The notes under the pieces are model-generated. The model was given only the letters and a program-made list of their open reading frames with translations, did not search any database and was not told the DNA's origin. A program made the translations under genes and the position numbers. A stretch of DNA of 57,011 bases from assembly GCA_023622465.1 (NCBI GenBank), contig JAMNZE010000146.1, forward strand, positions 1 to 57,011, in the 5' to 3' direction. Below are positions 24,335 through 32,356 of the stretch, in pieces. The DNA comes from UBA5500 sp023622465. Its GTDB lineage: Bacteria; Bacillota; UBA994; UBA5500. The number at the start of each line of letters is the position of its first letter. The stretch's first letter is position 1.

Positions 24335-25396
24335 ATGAATGTGGATTTCATTCAAGCAATCCAAGATTTAGCAGAAGAGCGGGGTATCGAGGAAGCTGTA
24401 CTGTTTGAGGCAATAGAGGCCGCCCTTAGTTCGGCATATAGACGTAATTTTGGCACCGTCCAAAACGTTAGAATAGACATCGACCGCACCACGGGTGAGA
24501 TTCATGTTTATTCACAGCTGAAGGTTGTGGAAGAGGCGCAAGACCCGTTACTGGAAATTAGCTTAGCTGACGCTAAGAAAATTAATCCTAATTATGAGTT
24601 AAATGATATTGTATTGCGAGAGGTAACGCCTAAGGACTTTGGTCGTATTGCGGCGCAAACCGCCAAACAGGTGGTAGTGCAACGTATCCGAGAGGCGGAA
24701 AGGGTTCAAATTTACGATGAATATACCAATCGGGAATCGGATATTATTTCCGGTATTGTTTCGCATGTAGAAGGACGTAATGTTTTTGTGGAACTCAATA
24801 AAACCGAGGCTATTCTATTGCCCACCGAGCAGGTAGCGGGAGAAGTCTACCGACCGGGAGACCGCATTAAGGCCTATGTTTTGGAAGTTAAATGTATGCC
24901 AAAAGGGCCCCAGATAATCTTGTCACGGAGCCATCCCGGTCTACTAAAGCGACTCTTGGAGCTAGAGGTGCCAGAAATACATGACGGCGTTGTGGAGCTA
25001 AAAGGTATAGCCCGGGAAGCCGGCTCCCGTTCTAAAATAGCGGTCTATTCTCGTGATATCAATATCGATCCCGTTGGCGCCTGTGTGGGGCCCCGTGGTA
25101 TGCGGATTCAGGCCATCGTAAATGAGTTAAAGGGCGAGAAAATTGATGTAATCGCTTATGACCCGGAGCCGGACAAATTTGTGGCTAACGCCCTCAGTCC
25201 GGCGAAAGTTACTTCAGTTACAGTCGACGAAGCCAACAAGATTGCCCATGTAGTCGTGCCCGACTATCAATTATCTTTGGCCATCGGTAAAGAAGGGCAG
25301 AATGCTCGTTTAGCAGCCAAACTGACTGGTTGGAAAATTGATATTAAGAGTGAAAGTCAACAAGCCGATTTGGGTCTGGAGGAGGATAGTCAATGA
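24335..25396 (+). CDS. nusA: Transcription termination/antitermination factor NusA
   Basis: NusA binds RNA polymerase and controls pausing, termination and antitermination. The 353-residue product has the N domain (FIQAIQDLAEERGIEEAVLFE), an S1 domain (about 135-200) and two KH domains (signature GPRGMRIQAIVNEL and IGKEGQNARLAAKLTGW). It lacks the acidic C-terminal repeats of enterobacteria, as is usual for Firmicutes. AGGAGGA precedes the ATG. An out-of-frame ATG at 24331 encodes only three codons before it goes out of register with the gene. The stop overlaps rnpM. Confidence 0.97.
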   Translation: MNVDFIQAIQDLAEERGIEEAVLFEAIEAALSSAYRRNFGTVQNVRIDIDRTTGEIHVYSQLKVVEEAQDPLLEISLADAKKINPNYELNDIVLREVTPKDFGRIAAQTAKQVVVQRIREAERVQIYDEYTNRESDIISGIVSHVEGRNVFVELNKTEAILLPTEQVAGEVYRPGDRIKAYVLEVKCMPKGPQIILSRSHPGLLKRLLELEVPEIHDGVVELKGIAREAGSRSKIAVYSRDINIDPVGACVGPRGMRIQAIVNELKGEKIDVIAYDPEPDKFVANALSPAKVTSVTVDEANKIAHVVVPDYQLSLAIGKEGQNARLAAKLTGWKIDIKSESQQADLGLEEDSQ

Positions 25397-25671
25397 GACG
25401 CCGACGAATTCCAGAACGAATGTGTGTCGGTTGTAAGACTATGCGCCCCAAGCGGGAGCTCTTGCGTGTTGTACGCAGTCCCGAGGGGGAAGTTTCCTTG
25501 GACTTCACAGGTAAGAAATCGGGGCGGGGTGCCTACGTGTGTTACAGCCTAGACTGTTTAGATGCAGCTTTAAAAGGGGGCCGGCTGAAACAGGCATTAG
25601 CTGTTAACATAGATGAACAGGTAGCGGAAGAGTTGCGGAGGGCCATTAGTAGCGTAGAAGATGGGCGATAA
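25393..25671 (+). CDS. rnpM: YlxR family RNA-binding protein (RNase P modulator)
   Basis: YlxR proteins (DUF448) bind RNA; the Bacillus subtilis member has been reported to modulate RNase P. The 92-residue product shows the family signature IPERMCVGCKTMRPKRELLR and the glycine loop GKKSGRGAYVCYSLDCLDAA. The start overlaps the nusA stop (ATGA), and the stop lies inside ylxQ. Fixed position between nusA and ylxQ supports the call. Confidence 0.93.
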   Translation: MRRRRIPERMCVGCKTMRPKRELLRVVRSPEGEVSLDFTGKKSGRGAYVCYSLDCLDAALKGGRLKQALAVNIDEQVAEELRRAISSVEDGR

Positions 25672-25966
25672 ATTACTACAGTTTCTGGGAATTGCCTGGC
25701 GAGCTAGAGCTCTTATTGCCGGCGAATACCCTTGTTTAGGCGCTATCCGGGCTGGCAAAGGCTTATTGTTGATTCTAGCTCAAGATGCGTCTCCCAATAC
25801 GGTTCAACGTCTACAGGCGGCAGCAAGCAAACGGCAGGTGCCCTGGGTCGTTGTTAACCGCAGTAAAGAGGCGTTGGGCCGGGCCATTGGCAGTAGTCAG
25901 CGGGCTGCTCTATTGGTAGTAGATAAGAACTTTGCAAGGAAACTGGAGGAGTTGGCGAGAGAGTAA
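25661..25966 (+). CDS. ylxQ: YlxQ, L7Ae/L30e-like RNA-binding protein
   Basis: This 101-residue protein belongs to the L7Ae/L30e family, which binds kink-turn RNAs. Visible features are LLQFLGIAWRARALIAG at the start, LLILAQDASPNTVQRLQ and the SKEALGRAIG helix. Its exact target is not known; members are found with rnpM in the nusA-infB operon. It overlaps rnpM by 11 bp, indicating coupled translation. infB follows after 16 bp. Confidence 0.9.
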   Translation: MGDKLLQFLGIAWRARALIAGEYPCLGAIRAGKGLLLILAQDASPNTVQRLQAAASKRQVPWVVVNRSKEALGRAIGSSQRAALLVVDKNFARKLEELARE

Positions 25967-25982
25967 AATGGGAGGTGGCTAG

Positions 25983-28196
25983 ATGAGCAGAGTCAGAATT
26001 TACGAGTTGGCTAAAGAGCTCAATATCCCTAGCAAGAAATTAGTTGAGGCGTTAGCGGATCTTGATTTAAATGTGAAAAATCACATGAGTACTGTTGACA
26101 AAGCAGTCGCCGATATCATACGTGATGTATTAGCTCCTAAGGATAGTAAGGATGCAGTTAAGCAAAAGCAAGAAAAGCAAACTAAAGACAGCGATGTGAG
26201 CAAAAAGGAGTCGGACACAAAACAGATGACAGCGAAAACAGACGCAACCGAAAAACTTCATACCGAACCGACAGTTGAATTTGATGAGCCTTCTGAACAG
26301 CTTTTAGACGAAGACGAGTTTGTCCACCCCCGCGGTAGGGATGGGCGACGGGCAAAGAAGACGCGAGGGCGTAAGAAAGAGGCTAGTGGGAAGCAAGCTG
26401 ATCGGCGTAAGCGTGATCGAGGGCAACAAACCACTCCTAGTAAGGTTACGCTTCCTAAGGAAGACATCGTCGTTTCTGATCTAGCCAAGTTGCTCAGCCG
26501 TTCAGCTACCGAACTAGTTCGCAAATTGATTGAGTTAGGTGTTATGGCGGCAGTAAACCAGGCCATTGATTCCGATACGGCAGCGTTAGTAGCTACTGAG
26601 CTGGGGTATGAGGTTGAATTTGCAAATCCATCGCCGTCGGAATATGATAATCCTTTTGATATTCCAACTGAACCCGATAATCCTGAAGACCTACGTCCCA
26701 GACCTCCTGTGGTAACCGTTATGGGACATGTGGACCATGGTAAGACCAGTCTGTTGGATGCTATCCGCCATACCAAGGTTACTGCCGGTGAGGCGGGGGG
26801 GATCACCCAGCATATTGGTGCCTATCAGGTTGAAGCCATGGGCGAGCTCATCACCTTTTTAGACACTCCGGGACACGAGGCTTTTACGTCTATGCGCGCA
26901 CGGGGTGCTAAGGCTACCGACATAGCCATCTTAGTAGTGGCTGCCGATGACGGTGTTATGCCGCAAACCGTAGAAGCTATTAACCACGCTAAGGCGGCTG
27001 AGGTACCCATCATAGTTGCGATCAATAAGATTGACCGTCGCCAAGCTAACCCGGACCGGGTTAAGCAGCAGCTAACCGAGTATGGTTTGATCCCGGAGGA
27101 GTGGGGCGGCGACACCATTTGTGTAAATGTATCGGCCACGGAGCTTATCGGTATCGATGAGCTACTTACCGCCGTTTTGACTTTGGCAGAGATGATGGAA
27201 CTTAAGGCCAATCCCAACAAATTGGCGCGAGGCCTAGTCATTGAGTCTAAGATTGACAAAGGACGGGGACCGGTAGCCAGTGTATTGGTCCATGAAGGTA
27301 CTCTGCATGTGGGTGATACCATTTTAGCCGGTATGGCCTATGGCCGCATTCGGGCCATGCACAATGATTCGGGACGTCGAGTTAAGAAGGCTGGTCCTTC
27401 CGCACCGGTGGAGATAATTGGACTTTCAGAAGTACCGGAAGCCGGCGAACCCTTCATGGTATTTGAAGACGAAAAGGAAGCCCGCCGTTATTCCGAGTTG
27501 CTGCATGAGAAGAAGAGAGAAGAGGAGCTGCAGGCCGCGCCTCGAGCCTCCCTGGATGATTTGTTCTCGCAAATTCAGCAGGGCCAGACAAAAGAATTGC
27601 GTATTATTATTAAGGCCGATGTGCAAGGTTCTATTGAGGCCCTTGGCCAGTCGCTGGTGAAATTGAGTAACGAGGAAGTGGAAGTAAAGATAATCCATCA
27701 GGCGGTGGGAACGGTTACTGAAAGCGATATTCTTCTAGCCACGGCTTCCGATGCGGTCATTATCGGGTTTAATGTTCGCCCCGATGCCAACGTGCGTAAG
27801 ATGGCAGAGCAACAAAAGGTGGATATTCGTCTTTATCGGGTTATTTACGATGCCATCGAAGATGTGGAGAAGGCGATTAAGGGTCTACTGGCACCAGTTT
27901 ATAGGGAAGTTGTAGTAGGTCAGGCAGAAGTCCGACAGACATTTAAGGTGAGCCGAGTAGGAACTATCGCCGGTAGCTATGTGACCGACGGTAAGATAGT
28001 GCGTAACGCGCAAGCCAGATTGATTCGCAACGGCATCATTGTGCATGAAGCGCGCATTGAGTCGTTGAAACGATTCAAGGATGACGTGCGCGAAGTAGCC
28101 GCCGGTTATGAATGCGGTATCGGGTTAGAGGGCTTTAATGATATTAAAGAAGGCGACATAATTGAAGTTTTCGCCATGGAGGAAGTGCCAAAATAG
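25983..28196 (+). CDS. infB: Translation initiation factor IF-2
   Basis: IF-2 is the GTPase that brings initiator tRNA to the small subunit and promotes subunit joining. The 737-residue product has an N-terminal IF2_N helix pack (RIYELAKELNIPSKKLVEAL), a charged lysine/glutamate linker (about 55-160), a second IF2_N-like domain, then the G domain (GHVDHGKTSL, DTPGHEAF, NKID) and domains II-IV. The linker is short compared with enterobacteria, as in many Clostridia. GGGAGGTGG precedes the ATG. ylxP, which often follows, is absent. Confidence 0.98.
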   Translation: MSRVRIYELAKELNIPSKKLVEALADLDLNVKNHMSTVDKAVADIIRDVLAPKDSKDAVKQKQEKQTKDSDVSKKESDTKQMTAKTDATEKLHTEPTVEFDEPSEQLLDEDEFVHPRGRDGRRAKKTRGRKKEASGKQADRRKRDRGQQTTPSKVTLPKEDIVVSDLAKLLSRSATELVRKLIELGVMAAVNQAIDSDTAALVATELGYEVEFANPSPSEYDNPFDIPTEPDNPEDLRPRPPVVTVMGHVDHGKTSLLDAIRHTKVTAGEAGGITQHIGAYQVEAMGELITFLDTPGHEAFTSMRARGAKATDIAILVVAADDGVMPQTVEAINHAKAAEVPIIVAINKIDRRQANPDRVKQQLTEYGLIPEEWGGDTICVNVSATELIGIDELLTAVLTLAEMMELKANPNKLARGLVIESKIDKGRGPVASVLVHEGTLHVGDTILAGMAYGRIRAMHNDSGRRVKKAGPSAPVEIIGLSEVPEAGEPFMVFEDEKEARRYSELLHEKKREEELQAAPRASLDDLFSQIQQGQTKELRIIIKADVQGSIEALGQSLVKLSNEEVEVKIIHQAVGTVTESDILLATASDAVIIGFNVRPDANVRKMAEQQKVDIRLYRVIYDAIEDVEKAIKGLLAPVYREVVVGQAEVRQTFKVSRVGTIAGSYVTDGKIVRNAQARLIRNGIIVHEARIESLKRFKDDVREVAAGYECGIGLEGFNDIKEGDIIEVFAMEEVPK

Positions 28197-28220
28197 AACC
28201 GTCGGATTAGGAGGATGGTT

Positions 28221-28598
28221 ATGGCTCAGTATCGAGCAGAGAGATTGCAGGGTCTCTTGCAGGTGGAACTAAGCGACATTATTCATGGTTCTCTTAAAGA
28301 TCCGCGGGTTGGCTTTGTCTCGGTGACTGCGGTAGAAGTTTCGCGTGACTTGCGGCACGTGAAAGCTTTCGTCAGTGTTATGGGGGATGAGGCCGAGCAA
28401 GAGCAAACTGTTGCCACCTTGAATAACGCAGCCGACTATATTCGCACTGAGATTGGTAAGCGTATTCGACTTAGACATACGCCCGAGATTATTTTCCGGC
28501 TAGATAAGTCTATTGAGTATGGCACCCATATCAATGCCTTGTTGCGGAAGCTGAAGGAAGAAGAACAAGGAGCGAAACGAGGTCCCCAGGATGGTTAG
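28221..28598 (+). CDS. rbfA: Ribosome-binding factor A
   Basis: RbfA binds the pre-30S subunit near the 16S 5' end and is needed for its maturation, especially in the cold. The 125-residue product has a KH-like fold with the motif KDPRVGFVSVTAVEVSRDLRHVKAFVSV and the C-terminal RHTPEIIFRLDKSIEYG. The ATG at 28221 is preferred to one at 28215, which lies within the TAGGAGGA site. The end overlaps nrnA by 8 bp. Confidence 0.96.
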   Translation: MAQYRAERLQGLLQVELSDIIHGSLKDPRVGFVSVTAVEVSRDLRHVKAFVSVMGDEAEQEQTVATLNNAADYIRTEIGKRIRLRHTPEIIFRLDKSIEYGTHINALLRKLKEEEQGAKRGPQDG

Positions 28599-29556
28599 CG
28601 ATAAGGATATGAAGAAAGTAGCGGCTGCCTTACAGGAGGCTAGCCGCCTGCTTTTATTGGCCCACGTTTCCCCCGATGGCGACAGCCTCGGTTCTTTACT
28701 TGCGCTGCGGCACGCCTTGTTGCGTCGTGGGAAGCAGGTGAGTGTTTATGTAGAAGGGGGCGTACCCACCAAATATCACTTCCTACCCGGTTCTCAATCG
28801 GTAGTAGCCTGCCCGGAGCAGCTGCCGAAGGGGCTGGATACGGTGGTAGTATTAGATTGTGGCGAATGGGAGCGGGTGGGGCTTGCGGCCGAGCGCTTTG
28901 CTGGGAAATCGGTGATCAATATTGATCATCATCGCACTTCTAAGGGGCTAGGACAAGCTAACTACTTGGATAGCGAGGCAGCCGCCACCGGCCTCTTACT
29001 GTTCCGTCTGTTTAAATATTGGGGGGAAGAGATAGATGCCCCTATAGCCACCTGTTTGTACACCGCCCTAGCTGGTGATACCGGATTTTTCCGCTACAGT
29101 AATACGACGGCTGAGGTACACCGAGTTGCAGCCGATTTGCTGGCGGCAGGCGCTCAGCAAACTTTGATATACGAAAATATGGAGGACAAGTCCTTCTCCT
29201 ACTTGAAAGCTCTGGGGCTGGTTCTGGAGCGGCTTGAGACTTTCGCGTCGGGAAAAGGCGCCTTTAGCTATCTTACGGCCAAGGATTTAGAGCAGCTAGA
29301 TATGCAGATTGCTGACGCCGACGGGTTTGTTAATTATCCTCGGTCGTTGAGCGGAACTCTGGTGGCAGCCTTTTTTATCGAATTGGAGCCGGGAACTTAT
29401 AAGGTTAGTCTGCGGTCCCGGGAGCCCCTGGATGTTAGTGCCGTTGCCGGCCTTTTCGGAGGGGGCGGACATGCCCGTGCCGCCGGCTGTACCATGCATG
29501 GAAGTCTAGAAGAGTGTGTACAGAGTTTGGCGGCGGCGGTCCATGAGGTGGGTTAG
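28591..29556 (+). CDS. nrnA: NrnA-type DHH/DHHA1 phosphoesterase (nanoRNase / pAp phosphatase)
   Basis: NrnA degrades 2-5-mer RNA fragments and hydrolyses pAp to AMP. The 321-residue product has the DHH domain metal motifs AHVSPDGDSLGS, VLDCGEW and NIDHHRTS, and a C-terminal DHHA1 domain ending in the nucleotide-binding GGGGHARAAGC. It lies between rbfA and truB, a common arrangement outside Bacillus. A direct role in clearing short RNAs made during mRNA turnover would fit with pnp and rny in the same window. Confidence 0.93.
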   Translation: MVSDKDMKKVAAALQEASRLLLLAHVSPDGDSLGSLLALRHALLRRGKQVSVYVEGGVPTKYHFLPGSQSVVACPEQLPKGLDTVVVLDCGEWERVGLAAERFAGKSVINIDHHRTSKGLGQANYLDSEAAATGLLLFRLFKYWGEEIDAPIATCLYTALAGDTGFFRYSNTTAEVHRVAADLLAAGAQQTLIYENMEDKSFSYLKALGLVLERLETFASGKGAFSYLTAKDLEQLDMQIADADGFVNYPRSLSGTLVAAFFIELEPGTYKVSLRSREPLDVSAVAGLFGGGGHARAAGCTMHGSLEECVQSLAAAVHEVG

Positions 29557-29560
29557 AATC

Positions 29561-30469
29561 ATGACCGATGGATTCATAAATCTACTGAAGCCGCCCGGGC
29601 TTACTTCCCATGGAGCCGTCAGTCAAATGCGCCGTCTCTTGAAGACGCGGGCAATAGGACATGCGGGTACCCTGGATCCGGCGGCCAGCGGCGTGCTGCC
29701 TCTGGCGGTGGGGAAGGCAACCCGCCTGTTGGAATACATAGTGGAGCAGGATAAGACCTATATCGGTGAGGTTACCTTTGGAGTGCTTACCGATACGCTG
29801 GATCAGGAAGGTCAAATTCTGTGGCAAGCCCCTCGGCCACCAAGCGTTGATTTTGCCCAATTGGAAAAGGTATTAGCGTCCATGGTCGGTGAGAGGGAAC
29901 AAGTTCCCCCGGCCTATTCGGCCATTAAGTATCAGGGGCGCCCCTTGTATGAGTACGCTAGAGCTGGTAAGATTGTTCAGGTGCCAGCCAGGCCTATCAC
30001 CATTCATGCCCTTACTATTAAATCTTTTCAGGCCGACCCTTGGCCCCGGCTGCTCTTTTGCCTGCGTTGCTCCAAAGGTACCTATGTGCGCAGCCTGGTC
30101 CAAGAAATAGCCCAACAGCTGGGTACTCAGGGTACTTTGACATTCCTGTTGCGGGCGCAAGTCGGAGAGTTTTCTGTGGATAATGCCTATACCTTGGAGG
30201 AGATTGAACGCCTGGTAGAGGAGGGGCAAGGGGACAAATGCCTTTTGCCGACAGCTTCCGCCTTGCGAGGTTGGCCAGAAATTCGCCTCGATTTGACTAC
30301 TGCACGACGCTTTTTACAGGGACAGCGTATCAAGTTAGCCCATGTCACTCAAAGTGGGCCGGTAGCCGTATATCAAGCGGAGATGTTCTTGGGTGTAGGT
30401 AACATTAAGCAGGGCATTTTGGCACCGCGCAAGGTATTAGCTAAGTGGGAGGAACTATCTGAACTATGA
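29561..30469 (+). CDS. truB: tRNA pseudouridine-55 synthase
   Basis: TruB converts U55 of the tRNA T-loop to pseudouridine. The 302-residue product contains GFINLLKPPGLTSHGAV and the catalytic D39 in GHAGTLDPAASGVLPLAVG, plus the CSKGTYVRSLVQEIA region. The C-terminal extension corresponds to a short PUA-like tail. The ATG at 29561, 4 bp after nrnA with GAGGTGGG upstream, is chosen over an earlier in-frame ATG within nrnA. The stop overlaps ribF. Confidence 0.97.
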   Translation: MTDGFINLLKPPGLTSHGAVSQMRRLLKTRAIGHAGTLDPAASGVLPLAVGKATRLLEYIVEQDKTYIGEVTFGVLTDTLDQEGQILWQAPRPPSVDFAQLEKVLASMVGEREQVPPAYSAIKYQGRPLYEYARAGKIVQVPARPITIHALTIKSFQADPWPRLLFCLRCSKGTYVRSLVQEIAQQLGTQGTLTFLLRAQVGEFSVDNAYTLEEIERLVEEGQGDKCLLPTASALRGWPEIRLDLTTARRFLQGQRIKLAHVTQSGPVAVYQAEMFLGVGNIKQGILAPRKVLAKWEELSEL

Positions 30470-31371
30470 TCGTCACGCAAGATTTTGCTGCCTTGCCACC
30501 GGGGCCGCGGGTTTTTGCCCTCGGCAACTTTGATGGCGTACATCGCGGACATCAAGCCCTATTACTACATGCGATCGACTTGGCGCGCCAGCGACAAGGC
30601 GTTGCGATTGCCATGGGTTTTTTCCCCCATCCACTTAAGGTTTTAGGGCAAAGGGTAGAAACTATCACTACTGAGAAAGCCAAACAGCGCCTCTTTCAGA
30701 ATCTCGGTTTGGCTGCCTATTTTGCTCTGCCTTTCAATAAAGAAGTGGCTGCAATGTCACCGGCCGATTTTGTGCAACAAATTCTAATTGAGCAGGCTAA
30801 GGCCGATGCGGTTGTGGTTGGTTTTAACTATAGTTTTGGTCATAAGGCGGCCGGTACGCCCACCTATTTGCAGCAGACTTTGGCTGAACAGGGAATAGAG
30901 GTTCACATTATACCACCAGTGGTTTACGATGGCGCTCCCGTTAGTAGTAGTCGTATCCGCCGTTGTATCAGAGAAGGAGACCTAGATACGGTAGAAGGCT
31001 TGCTAGGGCGCCCTTATAGTATTACGGGAGTTGTACAAAGGGGTGACCAACGAGGACGTTTACTCGGCTTCCCCACGGCCAACCTTTACCACTTAGATGA
31101 TTTTGCCTTGCCGCCCTATGGTGTTTATGTTGCCGAGGTAGTCGGCTTGGGGATAGGCATGGCCAACTTAGGTGTGCGTCCCACCTACCCGCAGGCGGGG
31201 CCCACCCTAGAAGTCCATATTTTTGACTTTGCTGGTGACCTTTATGGTCAAGAAATAGAGGTAAAGCTGCTCGAGTATCTAAGGGGGGAGCAGCAATTTG
31301 CCAGTGGTGTCGATTTGAAAAGACAGCTGGTTCGAGATGAGCAACAGATAAGAGCCTTGTTTGAATCCTAA
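30466..31371 (+). CDS. ribF: Bifunctional riboflavin kinase / FMN adenylyltransferase
   Basis: RibF makes FMN from riboflavin and then FAD. The 301-residue product has the N-terminal nucleotidyltransferase domain (GNFDGVHRGHQ at residues 20-30, SSSRIRRCIREGD) and the C-terminal kinase domain (GDQRGRLLGFPTANL, then the PPYGVYVAEV and GVRPTY stretches). It overlaps truB by 4 bp and is the last recognisable gene of the rimP operon. No clear terminator follows. Confidence 0.97.
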   Translation: MIVTQDFAALPPGPRVFALGNFDGVHRGHQALLLHAIDLARQRQGVAIAMGFFPHPLKVLGQRVETITTEKAKQRLFQNLGLAAYFALPFNKEVAAMSPADFVQQILIEQAKADAVVVGFNYSFGHKAAGTPTYLQQTLAEQGIEVHIIPPVVYDGAPVSSSRIRRCIREGDLDTVEGLLGRPYSITGVVQRGDQRGRLLGFPTANLYHLDDFALPPYGVYVAEVVGLGIGMANLGVRPTYPQAGPTLEVHIFDFAGDLYGQEIEVKLLEYLRGEQQFASGVDLKRQLVRDEQQIRALFES

Positions 31372-31427
31372 CCATCGGCTAAGCTGCATGCTCCTATTCT
31401 TCGACGCATAGGGATTAATAATAGCCC

Positions 31428-31456
31428 TTGTGACTGGGAAGCTGGCGTGGTAGAAT
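31428..31456 (+). promoter_or_regulatory. Possible promoter of the small two-gene unit
   Basis: TTGTGA (31428-31433) and TAGAAT (31451-31456) are 17 bp apart with TGG before the -10 box. A start 7 bp downstream would fall inside the AGGAGGAG ribosome binding site, so either the start is closer or the match is accidental. Confidence 0.4.
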
Positions 31457-31471
31457 AGGAGGAGTGTTGAG

Positions 31472-31678
31472 ATGGCTGAACTACCGTTATGGGTACTCTT
31501 AGGCTTAATCTATGATCTCGAACAGACTCGTTCGTTTCGTCGGTTGCGGCGCGAGCTGGAACGTTATTATCGTCGCCAGAACGCGAAAGGCTATAGGCGC
31601 GACGCCTATGTCGATAGTATGTTGACGCTATTACTAGAGCAAAATTATGGCTTTGAGCAACTGACGGCCAGGCAGTAA
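31472..31678 (+). CDS. Small protein of unknown function, first of a two-gene pair
   Basis: The 68-residue product starts with ATG behind AGGAGGAG. It begins with a moderately hydrophobic stretch (LPLWVLLGLIYDL) followed by an arginine-rich amphipathic helix (RSFRRLRRELERYYRRQ) and a helical C terminus. I recognise no family. It lies 100 bp after ribF and 2 bp before a second small gene that looks like a DUF4258-type domain. The tight pairing could be a toxin-antitoxin arrangement with this as the partner, but no known antitoxin DNA-binding fold is evident. Confidence 0.6.
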   Translation: MAELPLWVLLGLIYDLEQTRSFRRLRRELERYYRRQNAKGYRRDAYVDSMLTLLLEQNYGFEQLTARQ

Positions 31679-31680
31679 CC

Positions 31681-31902
31681 ATGCAAATCATTGTTAGTGG
31701 TCATGCTAAGCGCCGGTTGCGGAGTCCCCGCCAAGCAGGGATCACAATGCACGATTTGCGGGCTGCTGCCAGCAGTCTACCCGGTCAAATAACCGTGGCT
31801 ACTCGCTTTCGCAATTTTAGGGGGCAAAGTGGTCGCAGATTTGATTTAGTTGTCAAAGATTTTGCCCAAAGGCGGTTAATCATTACCGTCATTGGCAGAT
31901 AA
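31681..31902 (+). CDS. Small DUF4258/RelE-like protein, second of a two-gene pair
   Basis: The 73-residue product begins QIIVSGHAKRRLRSPRQAG, followed by a short helix (HDLRAAASSLPGQI) and three strands ending FDLVVKDFAQRRLIITVIG. The pattern histidine-alanine-x-x-arginine near the start, and a C-terminal VITV-type strand, recall DUF4258 and other small RelE/BrnT-fold proteins, some of which are RNase toxins. The family call is by eye and uncertain. It has no good ribosome binding site of its own and starts 2 bp after the preceding stop, so it is probably coupled. Confidence 0.55.
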   Translation: MQIIVSGHAKRRLRSPRQAGITMHDLRAAASSLPGQITVATRFRNFRGQSGRRFDLVVKDFAQRRLIITVIGR

Positions 31903-31989
31903 ATAAGAACCATGAGCTAGGATTAACGATTTCTCCTTACCGTTTTTCTTGGCTGATGGGGATCAACTATTTGAAGGAGGTGAGCTTGG

Positions 31990-32247
31990 GTGACGAATAA
32001 GACTGAGATTATCAATAAGTACAAGCTCCATGAGCATGACACTGGGTCTCCCGAAGTTCAAGTGGCGTTGCTAACTGAACGCATTAACAGCCTCAGTGCC
32101 CATTTGCAGCAACACCATAAAGATCATCATTCTCGTCGCGGCTTGTACATGATGATTGGGCGACGACGCAAGCTGCTCAACTATCTAAGACAAAAGGATG
32201 TGGAACGCTACCGCACCCTTATAGAGCAGCTAGGCATTCGCAGATAA
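31990..32247 (+). CDS. rpsO: 30S ribosomal protein S15
   Basis: S15 binds 16S rRNA early in platform assembly. The 85-residue product has the canonical HDTGSPEVQVALLTERI and HHKDHHSRRGLYMMIGRRRKLLNYL segments; it is a few residues shorter than the usual 89. The start is GTG with a strong GAAGGAGGTGAG site. The 87-nt upstream region may hold the S15 autoregulatory leader common before rpsO, but I see no clear known motif. A terminator separates it from pnp. Confidence 0.98.
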   Translation: MTNKTEIINKYKLHEHDTGSPEVQVALLTERINSLSAHLQQHHKDHHSRRGLYMMIGRRRKLLNYLRQKDVERYRTLIEQLGIRR

Positions 32248-32250
32248 GAA

Positions 32251-32280
32251 GAAAGCGGGACTCCCCCGCTTTTTCTTTTT
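32251..32280 (+). terminator. Intrinsic terminator after rpsO
   Basis: AAAGCGGG pairs perfectly with CCCGCTTT around a five-base loop and is followed by a T-rich run (TTTTCTTTTT). Confidence 0.9.
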
Positions 32281-32291
32281 ACGCTGCTAGC

Positions 32292-32321
32292 TTGTATGTG
32301 GATTGGTCACTGTGCAATAAT
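32292..32321 (+). promoter_or_regulatory. Probable promoter of pnp
   Basis: TTGTAT (32292-32297) and AATAAT (32316-32321) are 18 bp apart with TGC directly before the -10 box. It lies after the rpsO terminator and 36 bp before the pnp start. Confidence 0.45.
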
Positions 32322-32356
32322 AAAAACAACTGTAAGTAGAATAGGATGGTGAATTT

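Noticed and set aside
26258..26806. 182-codon open frame on the - strand opposite infB
   Set aside because: It is antisense to the conserved G domain of IF-2 and its composition is that expected from reverse reading of a coding region.
31903..31989. Known S15 autoregulatory leader before rpsO
   Set aside because: The position is right, but I could not draw a convincing pseudoknot or two-stem structure, so I did not call it.
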